Below, one piece after another: positions 24,148 through 32,773 of a stretch of DNA of 64,000 nt (positions within the stretch are counted from its first letter, which is position 1; each line of letters opens with the position of its first letter). The stretch comes from Tsukamurella conjunctivitidis (GTDB lineage Bacteria; Actinomycetota; Actinomycetes; Mycobacteriales; Mycobacteriaceae): NCBI RefSeq assembly GCF_007858475.1, contig NZ_VIGX01000002.1, forward strand, positions 372,001 through 436,000, written 5' to 3'. Made by a program: the position numbers and the translations under genes. The notes below the pieces were generated by a model, which did not search any database, had not been told where the DNA came from, and saw only the letters and a program-made list of their open reading frames with translations.

Positions 24148-25053
24148 CTAGAGCTTCTCGGCGCCCGGCTTCCGCTCGGCGATGAACCGCCGCGTGACGG
24201 CCATGTCGCGCTCGCCCAGCCCGGCGTCGACGATCTCCTGGAACTCCGTCAACAGCGCGGGGAGCAGTGCCGCCTCCGTGCCGGTGGCGGCCGCGACCTC
24301 CGCACCCGATTTCAGGTCCTTGAGCAGGTACTTCGCCATCCCCGACGGGGCGTCGTCGCCGGTGACCAGCTTCTCCTTGCGCGTCTCCAGCAGCCGCGAG
24401 GCGGCGTAGCCCCCGCCGAGCAGGTCCCACATCGTGCCCAGGTCGATGCCGGACCGGTCCGCCAGCACCGTCGCCTCGCCCAGGGCGGCGATCGTCGCGG
24501 CGACCACGAGCTGGTTGCAGGCCTTGGCGACCTGCCCCGCCCCGAGCGGTCCGAGCCGCACCGGGGTGCCGCACGGCGCGAGGACCGTCGCGGCCAGGGC
24601 GCAGTCCTCCTCGGTGCCGCCCATCATGATCGACAGCGTGCCGGCGACCGCGCCGTCCTCGCCGCCCGAGACGGGCGCGTCGACGACGCGGACCCGGCCG
24701 CCGGTCTCGCGGTCGAGGCGCTCGGCCAGAGCTCGGACTCCCGGCGCGGACGACGTGGAGCCGATGAGCAGCAGCAGCGGGCGCTCGCCCGCGAGCAGAC
24801 CCTCCGCGAGGACCTGTTCCACCTCGGGCAGGTCTGGCAGCATGAGGAGCACCACGTCGGCGACCGCCGCGAGCGCGGCGGCGTCCGCGTGCTGGACGGC
24901 GCCGTCGGCGACGAGGTCGGGGCGCGGGCGCCGCGCGGTGATGTGCACGGTCCCGTGCGCGCGGGCCAGGTGCCGCGCCATGGGGGCGCCCATCGCGCCC
25001 AGTCCGATCACGCCGATCGTCGCCCCGCCCGCGGGGCCCAGAGCCTCACTCAT
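24148..25053 (-). CDS. 3-hydroxyisobutyrate dehydrogenase-like oxidoreductase
   Basis: The 301-residue beta-hydroxyacid dehydrogenase has a Rossmann motif GVIGLGAMGAPMA (about 14-26), the substrate motif DAPVSGGEDGAVAGTL (about 124-139) and the catalytic Lys in VAKACNQL (about 173). This is the GarR / 3-hydroxyisobutyrate dehydrogenase family; the exact hydroxyacid is not settled. The ATG lies 6 bases after TAGGCT (25065-25060, minus strand). It is divergent from a 2-hydroxyacid dehydrogenase-IclR operon, suggesting joint regulation. Confidence 0.85.
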   Translation of the reverse strand: MSEALGPAGGATIGVIGLGAMGAPMARHLARAHGTVHITARRPRPDLVADGAVQHADAAALAAVADVVLLMLPDLPEVEQVLAEGLLAGERPLLLLIGSTSSAPGVRALAERLDRETGGRVRVVDAPVSGGEDGAVAGTLSIMMGGTEEDCALAATVLAPCGTPVRLGPLGAGQVAKACNQLVVAATIAALGEATVLADRSGIDLGTMWDLLGGGYAASRLLETRKEKLVTGDDAPSGMAKYLLKDLKSGAEVAAATGTEAALLPALLTEFQEIVDAGLGERDMAVTRRFIAERKPGAEKL

Positions 25054-25059
25054 CCGTCC

Positions 25060-25103
25060 AGCCTAGCGAATACCGTTCGGTATGTTGGCCGATTGTCTAC
25101 ACT
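25060..25103. promoter_or_regulatory. Divergent promoters with palindromic operator
   Basis: The minus-strand box TAGGCT (25065-25060) and the plus-strand box TACACT (25098-25103) each end 6 bases from a start codon. Between them lies ATACCG-TT-CGGTAT (25070-25083), a perfect palindrome and the obvious candidate operator for the IclR regulator encoded in the plus-strand operon. Confidence 0.5.
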
Positions 25104-25109
25104 CGGCGC

Positions 25110-26165
25110 ATGACCTCGACCCCGCTCCGCGCCGCCCTCGCCGTCGACCTGCCCGAGGACGACTGCCTGCTCATCGAGCGGCTCGAACCCCGCGTCGAGC
25201 TGCTGCGCGACCATTCGCTCAACCGCCCCGCCCGGTGGGACGCCGACTGGGAGGGCGACCCCGCGTTCACCCGCACGCCCGAACAGGAGGCCGCGTTCGC
25301 CGCCCTCCTCGAGGGCGCCGACGCCCTGTTCGGCATCCCCGACGTGGATCCCGCACGACTCGCCGCCACCGTCCGCGCCAACCCGTCCCTGCGCTGGGTG
25401 CACGCGACCGCGGCCGGCGGCGGCGCCCAGGTGCGCGCGGCCGGCCTGACCGCGGCCGAGTTGGAGCGCGTCGCCTTCACCACCAGCGCGGGCGTACACG
25501 GCTCCACCCTCGCCGAGTTCGCCCTGTTCGGGATCCTCGCGGGCGCCAAGGAACTGCGTCGCCTCGAGGCCGATCAGGCCGCGCGGCACTGGCCCGCCGA
25601 GCGCTGGTCCATGCGCCACCTCGACGAGATGACCGTGCTGATCGTGGGTCTCGGCGGCATCGGTGCCGCGACCGCCGCGCGGTTCAAGGCCTGCGGATCG
25701 ACGGTCTGGGGCACCTCGCGCAGCGGCCGCCCCGTGGACGGCGTCGACCGCGTGATCCCGCTCGACGATCTCGCCGCCGCCGCGGCGCAGGCCGACGCCA
25801 TCGTCGTCACCCTGCCCGGCACGGCCGCCACCGAGAAGCTCATCGGCGCCGACCTCCTCGCCGGCCTGCGCCCCGGCACCCTGCTCGCCAACGTGGGCCG
25901 CGGCACCGTCATCGACGAGGATGCGCTGCTCACTGCCCTCGACGACGGGCGGGTCGGCTTCGCGGCCCTCGACGTCTTCGCCACCGAGCCGCTGCCGCAG
26001 GAGAGCCCGCTGTGGGGTCATCCGAAGGTGCTCGCCAGTCCGCACACGGCGGCGCTGAGCCGGCAGGAGGGCACCCGCATCGCCCGCCTCTTCGCCCGCA
26101 ACGCCACCGCCCTGCTCGACGGTGCGCCGATGGCGAACGTCGTCGACACGGTGGAGTTCTACTGA
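25110..26165 (+). CDS. D-2-hydroxyacid dehydrogenase family protein
   Basis: The 351-residue enzyme has the NAD motif VLIVGLGGIGAATA (about residues 173-186), ANVGRGTVIDEDAL, DVFATEPLP with the catalytic Glu, and PHTAA with the catalytic His. The catalytic Arg lies in NVGRG. Family members reduce 2-oxoacids to D-2-hydroxyacids; specificity is unknown. The start is leaderless, 6 bases after TACACT. Its stop overlaps the IclR gene start (TGATG), so both are made together. Confidence 0.87.
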   Translation: MTSTPLRAALAVDLPEDDCLLIERLEPRVELLRDHSLNRPARWDADWEGDPAFTRTPEQEAAFAALLEGADALFGIPDVDPARLAATVRANPSLRWVHATAAGGGAQVRAAGLTAAELERVAFTTSAGVHGSTLAEFALFGILAGAKELRRLEADQAARHWPAERWSMRHLDEMTVLIVGLGGIGAATAARFKACGSTVWGTSRSGRPVDGVDRVIPLDDLAAAAAQADAIVVTLPGTAATEKLIGADLLAGLRPGTLLANVGRGTVIDEDALLTALDDGRVGFAALDVFATEPLPQESPLWGHPKVLASPHTAALSRQEGTRIARLFARNATALLDGAPMANVVDTVEFY

Positions 26166-26956
26166 TGCCCGACGAGACGCGCGCCCCCGCGCCCGCGGTC
26201 ACCCGCGCCATCGGGATCCTCGCCCTGCTCGCGGAGTCGGAGAGCCCCGCCCTGAGCCTGAGCGACCTGGCCCGCGGCCTCGGCATCGCCAAGTCCTCGT
26301 GCGCCAACCTCTGCCAGGCCCTCGAGGACGGCGACATGATCCGCCGCGTGCCCGGCGGCTTCTCCCTGGGCCGGCGCACCGCGGAGATCGGCGGCGCGTA
26401 CGCGCTGCAGTTCAACCAGGTCCGCGAGTTCTTCCCCGTCATCTCCGCGTCGCCCGTGCTGCGCCGCGAGCTGGTCCAGATCGCGATGCTCGACGGTGCC
26501 CAGGCCCTCTACCTGGCGCGGCACGAGGGGCGCGTGCCCTACCGGTTCGGCACCCCGCTCGGTTCCCGGCTCCCCGCGGTCTTCACCGCCACCGGCCACG
26601 CCCTCCTCGCCGGCCTGCCCGACGACGAGCTCGACGCGACCCTCGCGGACGCGGTGCCCGCACGCAGCGCCGTCGACGGCAGCGAGGTCACCGACGCCGC
26701 GATCCGCGCCGAGCTGGCGCGCGTGCGCGAGCGCGGCTACGCCCTGGACCCCGGCCACGGCACCCTCGGCGTCACGGGCATCGCGGTCGCACTGCCCGCG
26801 TGGGCGCCGGGCGACCCGCCGCTGGGTCTCGGCGTCGCCATCCCGTCCGAGCAGGTCGACGAGGCGCGGGTCGCGACCGTCGCCGGGGCGCTCGCCGATG
26901 CCGCCGCGCGGCTCACCAACCCCTGGCGCGAGCGGGCGGCGACGGAGCGCCCCTGA
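26165..26956 (+). CDS. IclR family transcriptional regulator
   Basis: The 263-residue protein has an N-terminal winged helix (about residues 12-72; LSLSDLARGLGIAKSSCANLCQAL, with a following wing) and an IclR effector domain. The effector part contains GSRLPAVFTATGHALLAGL and a late GVTGIAVALP strand. It shares a TGATG overlap with the upstream dehydrogenase gene. It probably controls that operon and the divergent hydroxyacid dehydrogenase through the palindrome at 25070-25083. It is convergent with pgi, 3 bases apart. Confidence 0.88.
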   Translation: MPDETRAPAPAVTRAIGILALLAESESPALSLSDLARGLGIAKSSCANLCQALEDGDMIRRVPGGFSLGRRTAEIGGAYALQFNQVREFFPVISASPVLRRELVQIAMLDGAQALYLARHEGRVPYRFGTPLGSRLPAVFTATGHALLAGLPDDELDATLADAVPARSAVDGSEVTDAAIRAELARVRERGYALDPGHGTLGVTGIAVALPAWAPGDPPLGLGVAIPSEQVDEARVATVAGALADAAARLTNPWRERAATERP

Positions 26957-26959
26957 GCG

Positions 26960-28618
26960 CTAGACGGCCCGGCCGCGCTGGGTGCGGTACCAGCGCACCT
27001 GGGCGTCGGTCGACGAGTCGAGGTCCGCGGTGGGGGCCGCGGCGTCCGCGATGACGGGGAGCAGCTCGCCCGCCTGCACCTTGCCCAGTTCGACGCCCCA
27101 CTGGTCGAAGGCGTTGATGCCCCAGACCGCGGCCTCGGTGAAGACCTGGTGCTCGTAGAGCGCGATGAGCTGGCCCACGACCGACGGCGTGAGCTTCGGC
27201 GCGAGGATCGTGGTGGTGGGGCGATCGCCCGGCATCACCTTGTGCGGCACGACCTTCGGATCGGTCCCCTCGGCGGCGATCTCATCGGCGGTCTTGCCGA
27301 AGGCGAGCACCTTGGTCTGCGCGAACAGGTTGCTCATGAGCAGGTCCTGCATGGTGCCGACGCCGTCGGTGGTGGGCAGGTCGTCGGTCGATTCCGCGAA
27401 GCCCAGGAAGTCCGCCGGCACGAGCCGCGTGCCCTGGTGCAGTAGCTGGAAGAAGGCGTGCTGCCCGTTGGTGCCGGGCTCGCCCCAGAAGATCTCGCCG
27501 GTGTCCGCGGTGACGGGCGTCCCGTCGATCCGCACGGACTTGCCGTTGGACTCCATGGTGAGCTGCTGCAGGTAGGCGGGGAAGCGCGCCAGATCCTGCG
27601 CGTAGGGGAGCACGGCGCGGGACTGCGCGCCGAAGAAGTCCGAGTACCAGAGGCCGATGAGGCCCAACATGATCGGCGCGTTCTCCGCGACCGGCGCGGA
27701 CGCGAAGTGCTCGTCGACGGCGCGGAAACCGGCGAGGAACTCGCCGAACCGCTCGGGTCCCACGGCGATCATCACCGACAGCCCGATCGCCGAGTCCACC
27801 GAGTAGCGGCCGCCCACCCAGTCCCAGAAGCCGAACATGTTCGCGGTGTCGATGCCGAAGGCCGCGACCCGGTCGGCGTTGGTCGAGACGGCGACGAAGT
27901 GCTTGGCGACCGCCTCCTCGCCGGTCCCCAGGCCGTCGAGCAGCCAGCGCTTGGCGGCGTGCGCGTTGGTCAGCGTCTCCTGCGTGCCGAAGGTCTTCGA
28001 CGCGACGATGAACAGCGTCGTCGCGGGGTTCAGGTGCGCCAGGGTCGCCGTCACGTCCGCCGGGTCGACGTTGGAGACGAAGTGGCAGGTGATGCCGCGC
28101 TGCACGTACGCGCGCAGCGCCTTGTAGACCATCGCGGGCCCCAGATCGCTGCCGCCGATGCCGATGTTCACGACGTCGGTGATCGGCTCGCCGGTCGCGC
28201 CGCGCCAGCGCCGCGAGCGCACCTCCTCGCTGAAGGCGCCCATCTTCTCCAGCACGTCGTGCACGTCGCCGGTCACGTCCTGCCCGTCCACCCGCAGGTC
28301 CCGGCTCGACGGTGCGCGCAACGCGGTGTGCAGGACGGCGCGGTCCTCGGTGGCGTTGATGTGCTCGCCCGCGAGCATGGCGTCCCGGCGGGCGGCGACG
28401 CCGGCCTCGTCGGCGAGCGCCGCCAGCAGGCCCAGCGTCTCGCGGGTGACGCGGTGCTTGGAGTAGTCGATGTAGAGATCGCCGACCCGGAAGACGAGCT
28501 CCGAGCCGCGCTGCGGATCGGCGGCGAACAGCTCCCGCAGGGAGGTGTCGGCGATCGCGCGGTGATGGTCGACGAGGTTCCGCCAGGCGGTGGACGCGGT
28601 GATGTCGCTGTCGCTCAT
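26960..28618 (-). CDS. pgi: Glucose-6-phosphate isomerase
   Basis: The 552-residue enzyme interconverts glucose 6-phosphate and fructose 6-phosphate. Signature regions include [12 protein letters not shown] (phosphate site), [22 protein letters not shown], and the C-terminal [13 protein letters not shown] with the catalytic Lys. Length and sequence match the mycobacterial enzyme (Rv0946c, 553 residues). A TAGGCT box lies 4 bases upstream of the ATG. In M. tuberculosis pgi sits close to the chorismate mutase gene; here about 9.8 kb of other genes intervene. Confidence 0.96.
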   Translation of the reverse strand: MSDSDITASTAWRNLVDHHRAIADTSLRELFAADPQRGSELVFRVGDLYIDYSKHRVTRETLGLLAALADEAGVAARRDAMLAGEHINATEDRAVLHTALRAPSSRDLRVDGQDVTGDVHDVLEKMGAFSEEVRSRRWRGATGEPITDVVNIGIGGSDLGPAMVYKALRAYVQRGITCHFVSNVDPADVTATLAHLNPATTLFIVASKTFGTQETLTNAHAAKRWLLDGLGTGEEAVAKHFVAVSTNADRVAAFGIDTANMFGFWDWVGGRYSVDSAIGLSVMIAVGPERFGEFLAGFRAVDEHFASAPVAENAPIMLGLIGLWYSDFFGAQSRAVLPYAQDLARFPAYLQQLTMESNGKSVRIDGTPVTADTGEIFWGEPGTNGQHAFFQLLHQGTRLVPADFLGFAESTDDLPTTDGVGTMQDLLMSNLFAQTKVLAFGKTADEIAAEGTDPKVVPHKVMPGDRPTTTILAPKLTPSVVGQLIALYEHQVFTEAAVWGINAFDQWGVELGKVQAGELLPVIADAAAPTADLDSSTDAQVRWYRTQRGRAV

Positions 28619-28730
28619 GGCGTCAGCCTAGTGTCCGGTCCGCCTCCCGCGGGCGGTTCGCGCACGACGTCACAGTGGGGCCGCGGACAACGCGCTGCGC
28701 GCACGCGCGGCCCGGAGCTAGGGTGGCGGT

Positions 28731-30194
28731 ATGGCAACCGAGCAGCGCATCCGTGACCTCCTCGACCGCATCCCCACCGGGATCTTCGTGAACGGGGCAT
28801 TCCGCGATTCGAGTTCGGGCACAACCTTTCCGGTGCACGACCCCGCCACCGAGGAGGTGCTGGTCGAGGTCGCCGACGCGACGCCGGAGGACGGGGCCGC
28901 GGCCCTGGACGCGGCCGTCGCCGCGGGGCCGGCGTGGGCCGCGACGCCCGCCCGCGAGCGCGCCGAGATCCTGCGCGCCGCCTACGAGGGGCTCGTGGCG
29001 CGCACCGACGACTTCGCCCTGTTGATGACCCTCGAGATGGGCAAGGCGCTGCCGGAATCGGCGAACGAGGTCAAGTACGGCGCCGAGTTCTTCCGCTGGT
29101 TCTCCGAGGAGGCCGTCCGGATCGCCGGCCGGTACACGCCCGCGCCCGCCGGCACTGGCCGGATCCTGGTGAGCAAGGCCCCCGTCGGGCCGTGCCTGGC
29201 GATCACGCCCTGGAACTTCCCGCTCGCGATGGGCACCCGCAAGATCGGCCCCGCGCTGGCCGCCGGCGCGACGATGCTGGTCAAGCCCGCCGGCCTGACC
29301 CCGCTGACGATGCTGCTGCTCGCCGAGGTGCTGCGCGACGCGGGCGTGCCGGACGGCGTGATCTCCGTGCTGCCCACCTCGAAGTCCGGGGCGCTGACGG
29401 GGCCGCTGCTCGAGGACCGGCGGCTGCGCAAGCTCACCTTCACCGGGTCGACGGAGGTCGGTGCCGCGCTCGTCGCCCAGTCGGCGCCCGGCATCCTGCG
29501 CACGTCGATGGAGCTCGGCGGCAACGCGCCGTTCGTGGTCTTCGACGACGCCGACGTCGATCACGCCGTCGCGCAGGCGCTGCTCGCCAAGCTGCGCAAC
29601 GGGGGCGAGGCGTGCACCGCGGCGAACCGCTTCCACGTGCACGAGTCGGTGATCGAGGAGTTCACCGCCAAGCTCGTCGACGGCATGGCGAAGTACGTGC
29701 TGGGACCCGGGGTGCAGGAGGGCGTCACGATCGGTCCGCTGGTCTCCGCGGACCAGCAGGCCACCGTCTCCGAGCTGGTGCAGGACGCGGTCGCCAAGGG
29801 CGCCACGCTGCGGCTCGGCGGCGTCGCGCCCGAGGGGCCCGGCCACTTCTTCCCGCCGACGGTGCTCGCCGACGTCCCCGCCGACGCGCGGATCCTCACC
29901 GAGGAGGTCTTCGGCCCCGTTGCGCCCGTCGTCCCGTTCGCCGACGAGGACGCGGGTGTCGCGGCCGCGAACGCCACTGAGTACGGCCTGGCGGCGTACA
30001 TCTTCACGAAGGACCTGGATCGCGCGCTGCGCGTGGCCGACCGGATCGAGTCGGGCATGGTGGGCGTGAACCGCGGCGTGATCTCCGATCCCGCCGGCCC
30101 GTTCGGCGGCGTCAAGGCCTCCGGTTTCGGCCGCGAGGGCGGCAGCGAGGGCATCGAGGAGTACCTGGAGACCCGCTACATCGCATTGCAGTGA
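28731..30194 (+). CDS. NAD(P)+ aldehyde dehydrogenase, succinate-semialdehyde type
   Basis: The 487-residue ALDH has ITPWNFPLA, the nucleotide loop FTGSTEVG, the general-base Glu in MELGGNAP and the nucleophilic Cys in NGGEACTAANR. The closest family is NAD(P)-dependent succinate-semialdehyde dehydrogenase (GabD-like). The segment normally reading GQ.C is GEAC here, with the Cys intact. No 4-aminobutyrate transaminase gene is adjacent, so the actual aldehyde is uncertain. TAGGGT (28719-28724) lies 6 bases before the ATG. Confidence 0.87.
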   Translation: MATEQRIRDLLDRIPTGIFVNGAFRDSSSGTTFPVHDPATEEVLVEVADATPEDGAAALDAAVAAGPAWAATPARERAEILRAAYEGLVARTDDFALLMTLEMGKALPESANEVKYGAEFFRWFSEEAVRIAGRYTPAPAGTGRILVSKAPVGPCLAITPWNFPLAMGTRKIGPALAAGATMLVKPAGLTPLTMLLLAEVLRDAGVPDGVISVLPTSKSGALTGPLLEDRRLRKLTFTGSTEVGAALVAQSAPGILRTSMELGGNAPFVVFDDADVDHAVAQALLAKLRNGGEACTAANRFHVHESVIEEFTAKLVDGMAKYVLGPGVQEGVTIGPLVSADQQATVSELVQDAVAKGATLRLGGVAPEGPGHFFPPTVLADVPADARILTEEVFGPVAPVVPFADEDAGVAAANATEYGLAAYIFTKDLDRALRVADRIESGMVGVNRGVISDPAGPFGGVKASGFGREGGSEGIEEYLETRYIALQ

Positions 30195-30220
30195 CGGGCG
30201 TCACTCTCGGCTCATCGTGA

Positions 30221-31705
30221 GTGCAAACCTCGCAGGAGCACGGTGGGTTGTGGCAACGTCGAGGTGTGGTGGATACGCAGGCGGATACCGGCACCCGGGA
30301 GAACGTGATCCTGGTGCTCTGGCACGACCTCGGGCGGCACCTCACCTGTTACGGCGCCGAGGGCGTGGTCAGCCCGAACCTCGACCGCCTCGCCGCCGAG
30401 GGCATCCGCTTCACCGACGCCCACGCCACCGCCCCGCTCTGCTCGCCTGCCCGCGGCTCGCTCTTCACGGGACTGCACCCGCACCGCAACGGCCTCGTCG
30501 GGCTGGCGCACCACGGTTTCGAGTACCGCGACCACGTGCGCACCCTGCCCGCGCTGCTCGGCGCGGCGGGCTACCGCAGCGCCCTGTTCGGGATGCAGCA
30601 CGAGAGCGCCGACCCGACCCGCCTCGGCTTCGACACCGTTGACGTCTCGGACTCGCTGTGCGACTACGTCGTCGCGCAGTCGCAGGCCTGGCTGGCGGAC
30701 CACGTGGACGGCGGCGCGGCGAAGCCCTTCTTCCTGACCGCCGGCTTCTTCGAGACGCACCGCCCGTACCCGGCGGACCAGTACGCGCCCGCCGATCCCG
30801 CCGCGATCGGCGTCCCCGGTTTCCTTCCCGACACCCCGCAGGTGCGGGACGACCTGGCGGGGCTGCACGGCAGCATCACGCAGGCCGACGCCGCGGTCGG
30901 GCGCCTGCTCGACACCGTCGACGAGCTGGGGCTGGCCGAGACCACGTGGATCCTGTTCATCACCGATCACGGCCTGGCCTTCCCGCGGGCCAAGTCCACG
31001 CTCTACGGCGAGGGCACCGGCGTCGCCTTCATCGCGCGTCCCCCGCGGTCCCTCGGCCTCGCGCCCCGGGTCTACGACGACCTGTTCTCGGGCGTGGACC
31101 TGACGCCGACGGTGCTCGACCTGCTCGGCCTGCCACTGCCGGAGGACGTCGACGGCGAGACCCACGCCGCGGAACTGCTCGAGCCGACGGGCGAGCAGGT
31201 GCGCGCCGGCCTGTTCACGCAGAAGACCTATCACGACGCCTACGACCCGATCCGCGCCGTGCGCACCAAGCAGTTCAGCTACATCGAGAACTACGCGGAC
31301 CGGCCCGCGCTGCTGCTGCCGCTGGACATCGCGGACAGCTCGTCCGCGTCCTCGCTCGATCCGTACGAGACGGCCGCGCCCCGTCCCCGGCGCGAGCTGT
31401 ACGACCTCGTCGTGGACCCCTACGAGCGGCACAACGTGATCGACGAGCCCGCCTACCGGTGGGTCGCCCGCCGGCTCGCCGGCGTACTGGCGTCGTGGCG
31501 CGAGGAGACGGGCGACGTCCTGCCGTCCGAGGCCGAGGGGACCGCGATCGCCGAGTCCTTCATGGCCGCCTTCTTCGCGGGCAGGGCCGAGCCCGACGCC
31601 GACGAGACGCCGCTGCCCTCGCGTCGACCGCAGGGGGCTCGCCGCGAGCTGGCCGCCCACGAGTCGGCCGAGCCCGCCCCCGATTCACACGCCGTGAACG
31701 CCTGA
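30221..31705 (+). CDS. Type I sulfatase family hydrolase
   Basis: The 494-residue protein is an alkaline-phosphatase-fold sulfatase. Its motif CSPARG (Cys74 if GTG 30221 is used) is the C-x-P-x-R signature oxidised to formylglycine by FGE, and the FGE gene faces it 68 bases downstream. A later ITDHG supplies metal ligands. The N-terminal metal motif reads WHDLG instead of the usual DD.G. No signal peptide is seen, so it may act in the cytoplasm. The start is uncertain: GTG 30221, TTG 30248 (with AGGAG upstream) or GTG 30266 all precede the conserved ENVILVLWHD core. The substrate is unknown. Confidence 0.85.
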   Translation: MQTSQEHGGLWQRRGVVDTQADTGTRENVILVLWHDLGRHLTCYGAEGVVSPNLDRLAAEGIRFTDAHATAPLCSPARGSLFTGLHPHRNGLVGLAHHGFEYRDHVRTLPALLGAAGYRSALFGMQHESADPTRLGFDTVDVSDSLCDYVVAQSQAWLADHVDGGAAKPFFLTAGFFETHRPYPADQYAPADPAAIGVPGFLPDTPQVRDDLAGLHGSITQADAAVGRLLDTVDELGLAETTWILFITDHGLAFPRAKSTLYGEGTGVAFIARPPRSLGLAPRVYDDLFSGVDLTPTVLDLLGLPLPEDVDGETHAAELLEPTGEQVRAGLFTQKTYHDAYDPIRAVRTKQFSYIENYADRPALLLPLDIADSSSASSLDPYETAAPRPRRELYDLVVDPYERHNVIDEPAYRWVARRLAGVLASWREETGDVLPSEAEGTAIAESFMAAFFAGRAEPDADETPLPSRRPQGARRELAAHESAEPAPDSHAVNA

Positions 31706-31773
31706 TCGACACGCGCACCCGCTGGAATTCGGGCGGTGATACGGACACGCCGCGCTTCCGGTGGAGATCGGAC

Positions 31774-32718
31774 CTACGCAATCACGACGTCGGAATCGGA
31801 CACGGTGCGGAATCCGATGTTGCCGGCGGAGGAGGACGGGGTGGTGTGGCTCCGGGCCGCCACGCGGTAGCGGTAGCAGTAGGAGTCGTGGCACAGGTGG
31901 CTGCCGCCGCGGAGGACGCGGGCGGTCCCGCGGTCGGGTCCGTGCGGCGCGCGCTCGGGTGACCTTCGGTAGTAGTGGGCGGAATACCGGTCGGCGCACC
32001 ACTCCCAGACGTTGCCCACGGCCTGGTACAGGCCGTAGCCGTTGGGCGCGTACGAGCGCGCCGCGACGGTCCCGACGGCACCGTCGGGCTGCGGGAACGC
32101 ACCGACGAAGATGTTGCAGTCCCGGCCCGGCACCGGGTGCTCGTCGCCCCAGGGGTACCGCGCGCCGGCCAGGCCGCCGCGCGCCGCGTACTCCCACTGC
32201 GCCTCCGTCGGTAGCGCCCGGCCCGTCCAGGCGCAGTAGGCCAGCGCATCCGCGTGCGAGACGTGCACGACGGGATGGTCCTCGTGGGCGACGGTGCCCG
32301 GCCCGCCCGGCGCACGGAAGGTCGCGTCCGGCACCGTCAGCCACCACGGCGTGCCCGGGACGGGAAGGCCGACCGGCGGTGCGGATTCGGCCCGCTCGCC
32401 GTGCTCCCGGTGCCGGGCCGCGCTCGCGTGGAAGACGGCCGACGAGCCGTAGCGCTCGGCGTCGGTGACGTACCCGGTGGCGTCGGCGAAGGCCGCGAAC
32501 GCGGCGACGGTCACCGTCGTCGCGTCGATCGTGAAGCCCGGTAGCGCGACCCGGTGCACGGGTAGCTCGCCGTCGGCGCGGTAGCCGTCGCCGTGCGCGT
32601 CGCCCATCGCGAACGCGCCGGCGGGGATCCGGGCCTGCGCGATCGGGTGCGCGCCGCCGCCCGGTACCGCACCGGTGTGCGGCGGCAGGTCCGGCCCCTC
32701 GGGCGTGCAGCAGCTCAC
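31774..32718 (-). CDS. Formylglycine-generating enzyme (SUMF1 family)
   Basis: The 314-residue FGE converts the CxPxR cysteine of sulfatases to formylglycine. The copper-binding catalytic cysteines are visible in RGGSHLCHDSYCYRYRVAARS near the C-terminus, nearly identical to characterised actinobacterial FGEs. Earlier motifs include IPAGAFAMGD, ALPTEAQWEYAARGG and GNVWEWCAD. GTG 32718 is chosen over GTG 32739 because GATACT (32730-32725) lies exactly 6 bases upstream and the protein then begins MSCCTP. The convergent neighbour encodes a CSPAR sulfatase, its likely client. The cysNC gene ends 55 bases upstream on the same strand. Confidence 0.92.
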   Translation of the reverse strand: MSCCTPEGPDLPPHTGAVPGGGAHPIAQARIPAGAFAMGDAHGDGYRADGELPVHRVALPGFTIDATTVTVAAFAAFADATGYVTDAERYGSSAVFHASAARHREHGERAESAPPVGLPVPGTPWWLTVPDATFRAPGGPGTVAHEDHPVVHVSHADALAYCAWTGRALPTEAQWEYAARGGLAGARYPWGDEHPVPGRDCNIFVGAFPQPDGAVGTVAARSYAPNGYGLYQAVGNVWEWCADRYSAHYYRRSPERAPHGPDRGTARVLRGGSHLCHDSYCYRYRVAARSHTTPSSSAGNIGFRTVSDSDVVIA

Positions 32719-32773
32719 TCCTGCAGTATCCGCGGCCACGGGACCGGTCGCCCGGGCGCCGCGCGCACCGTCG

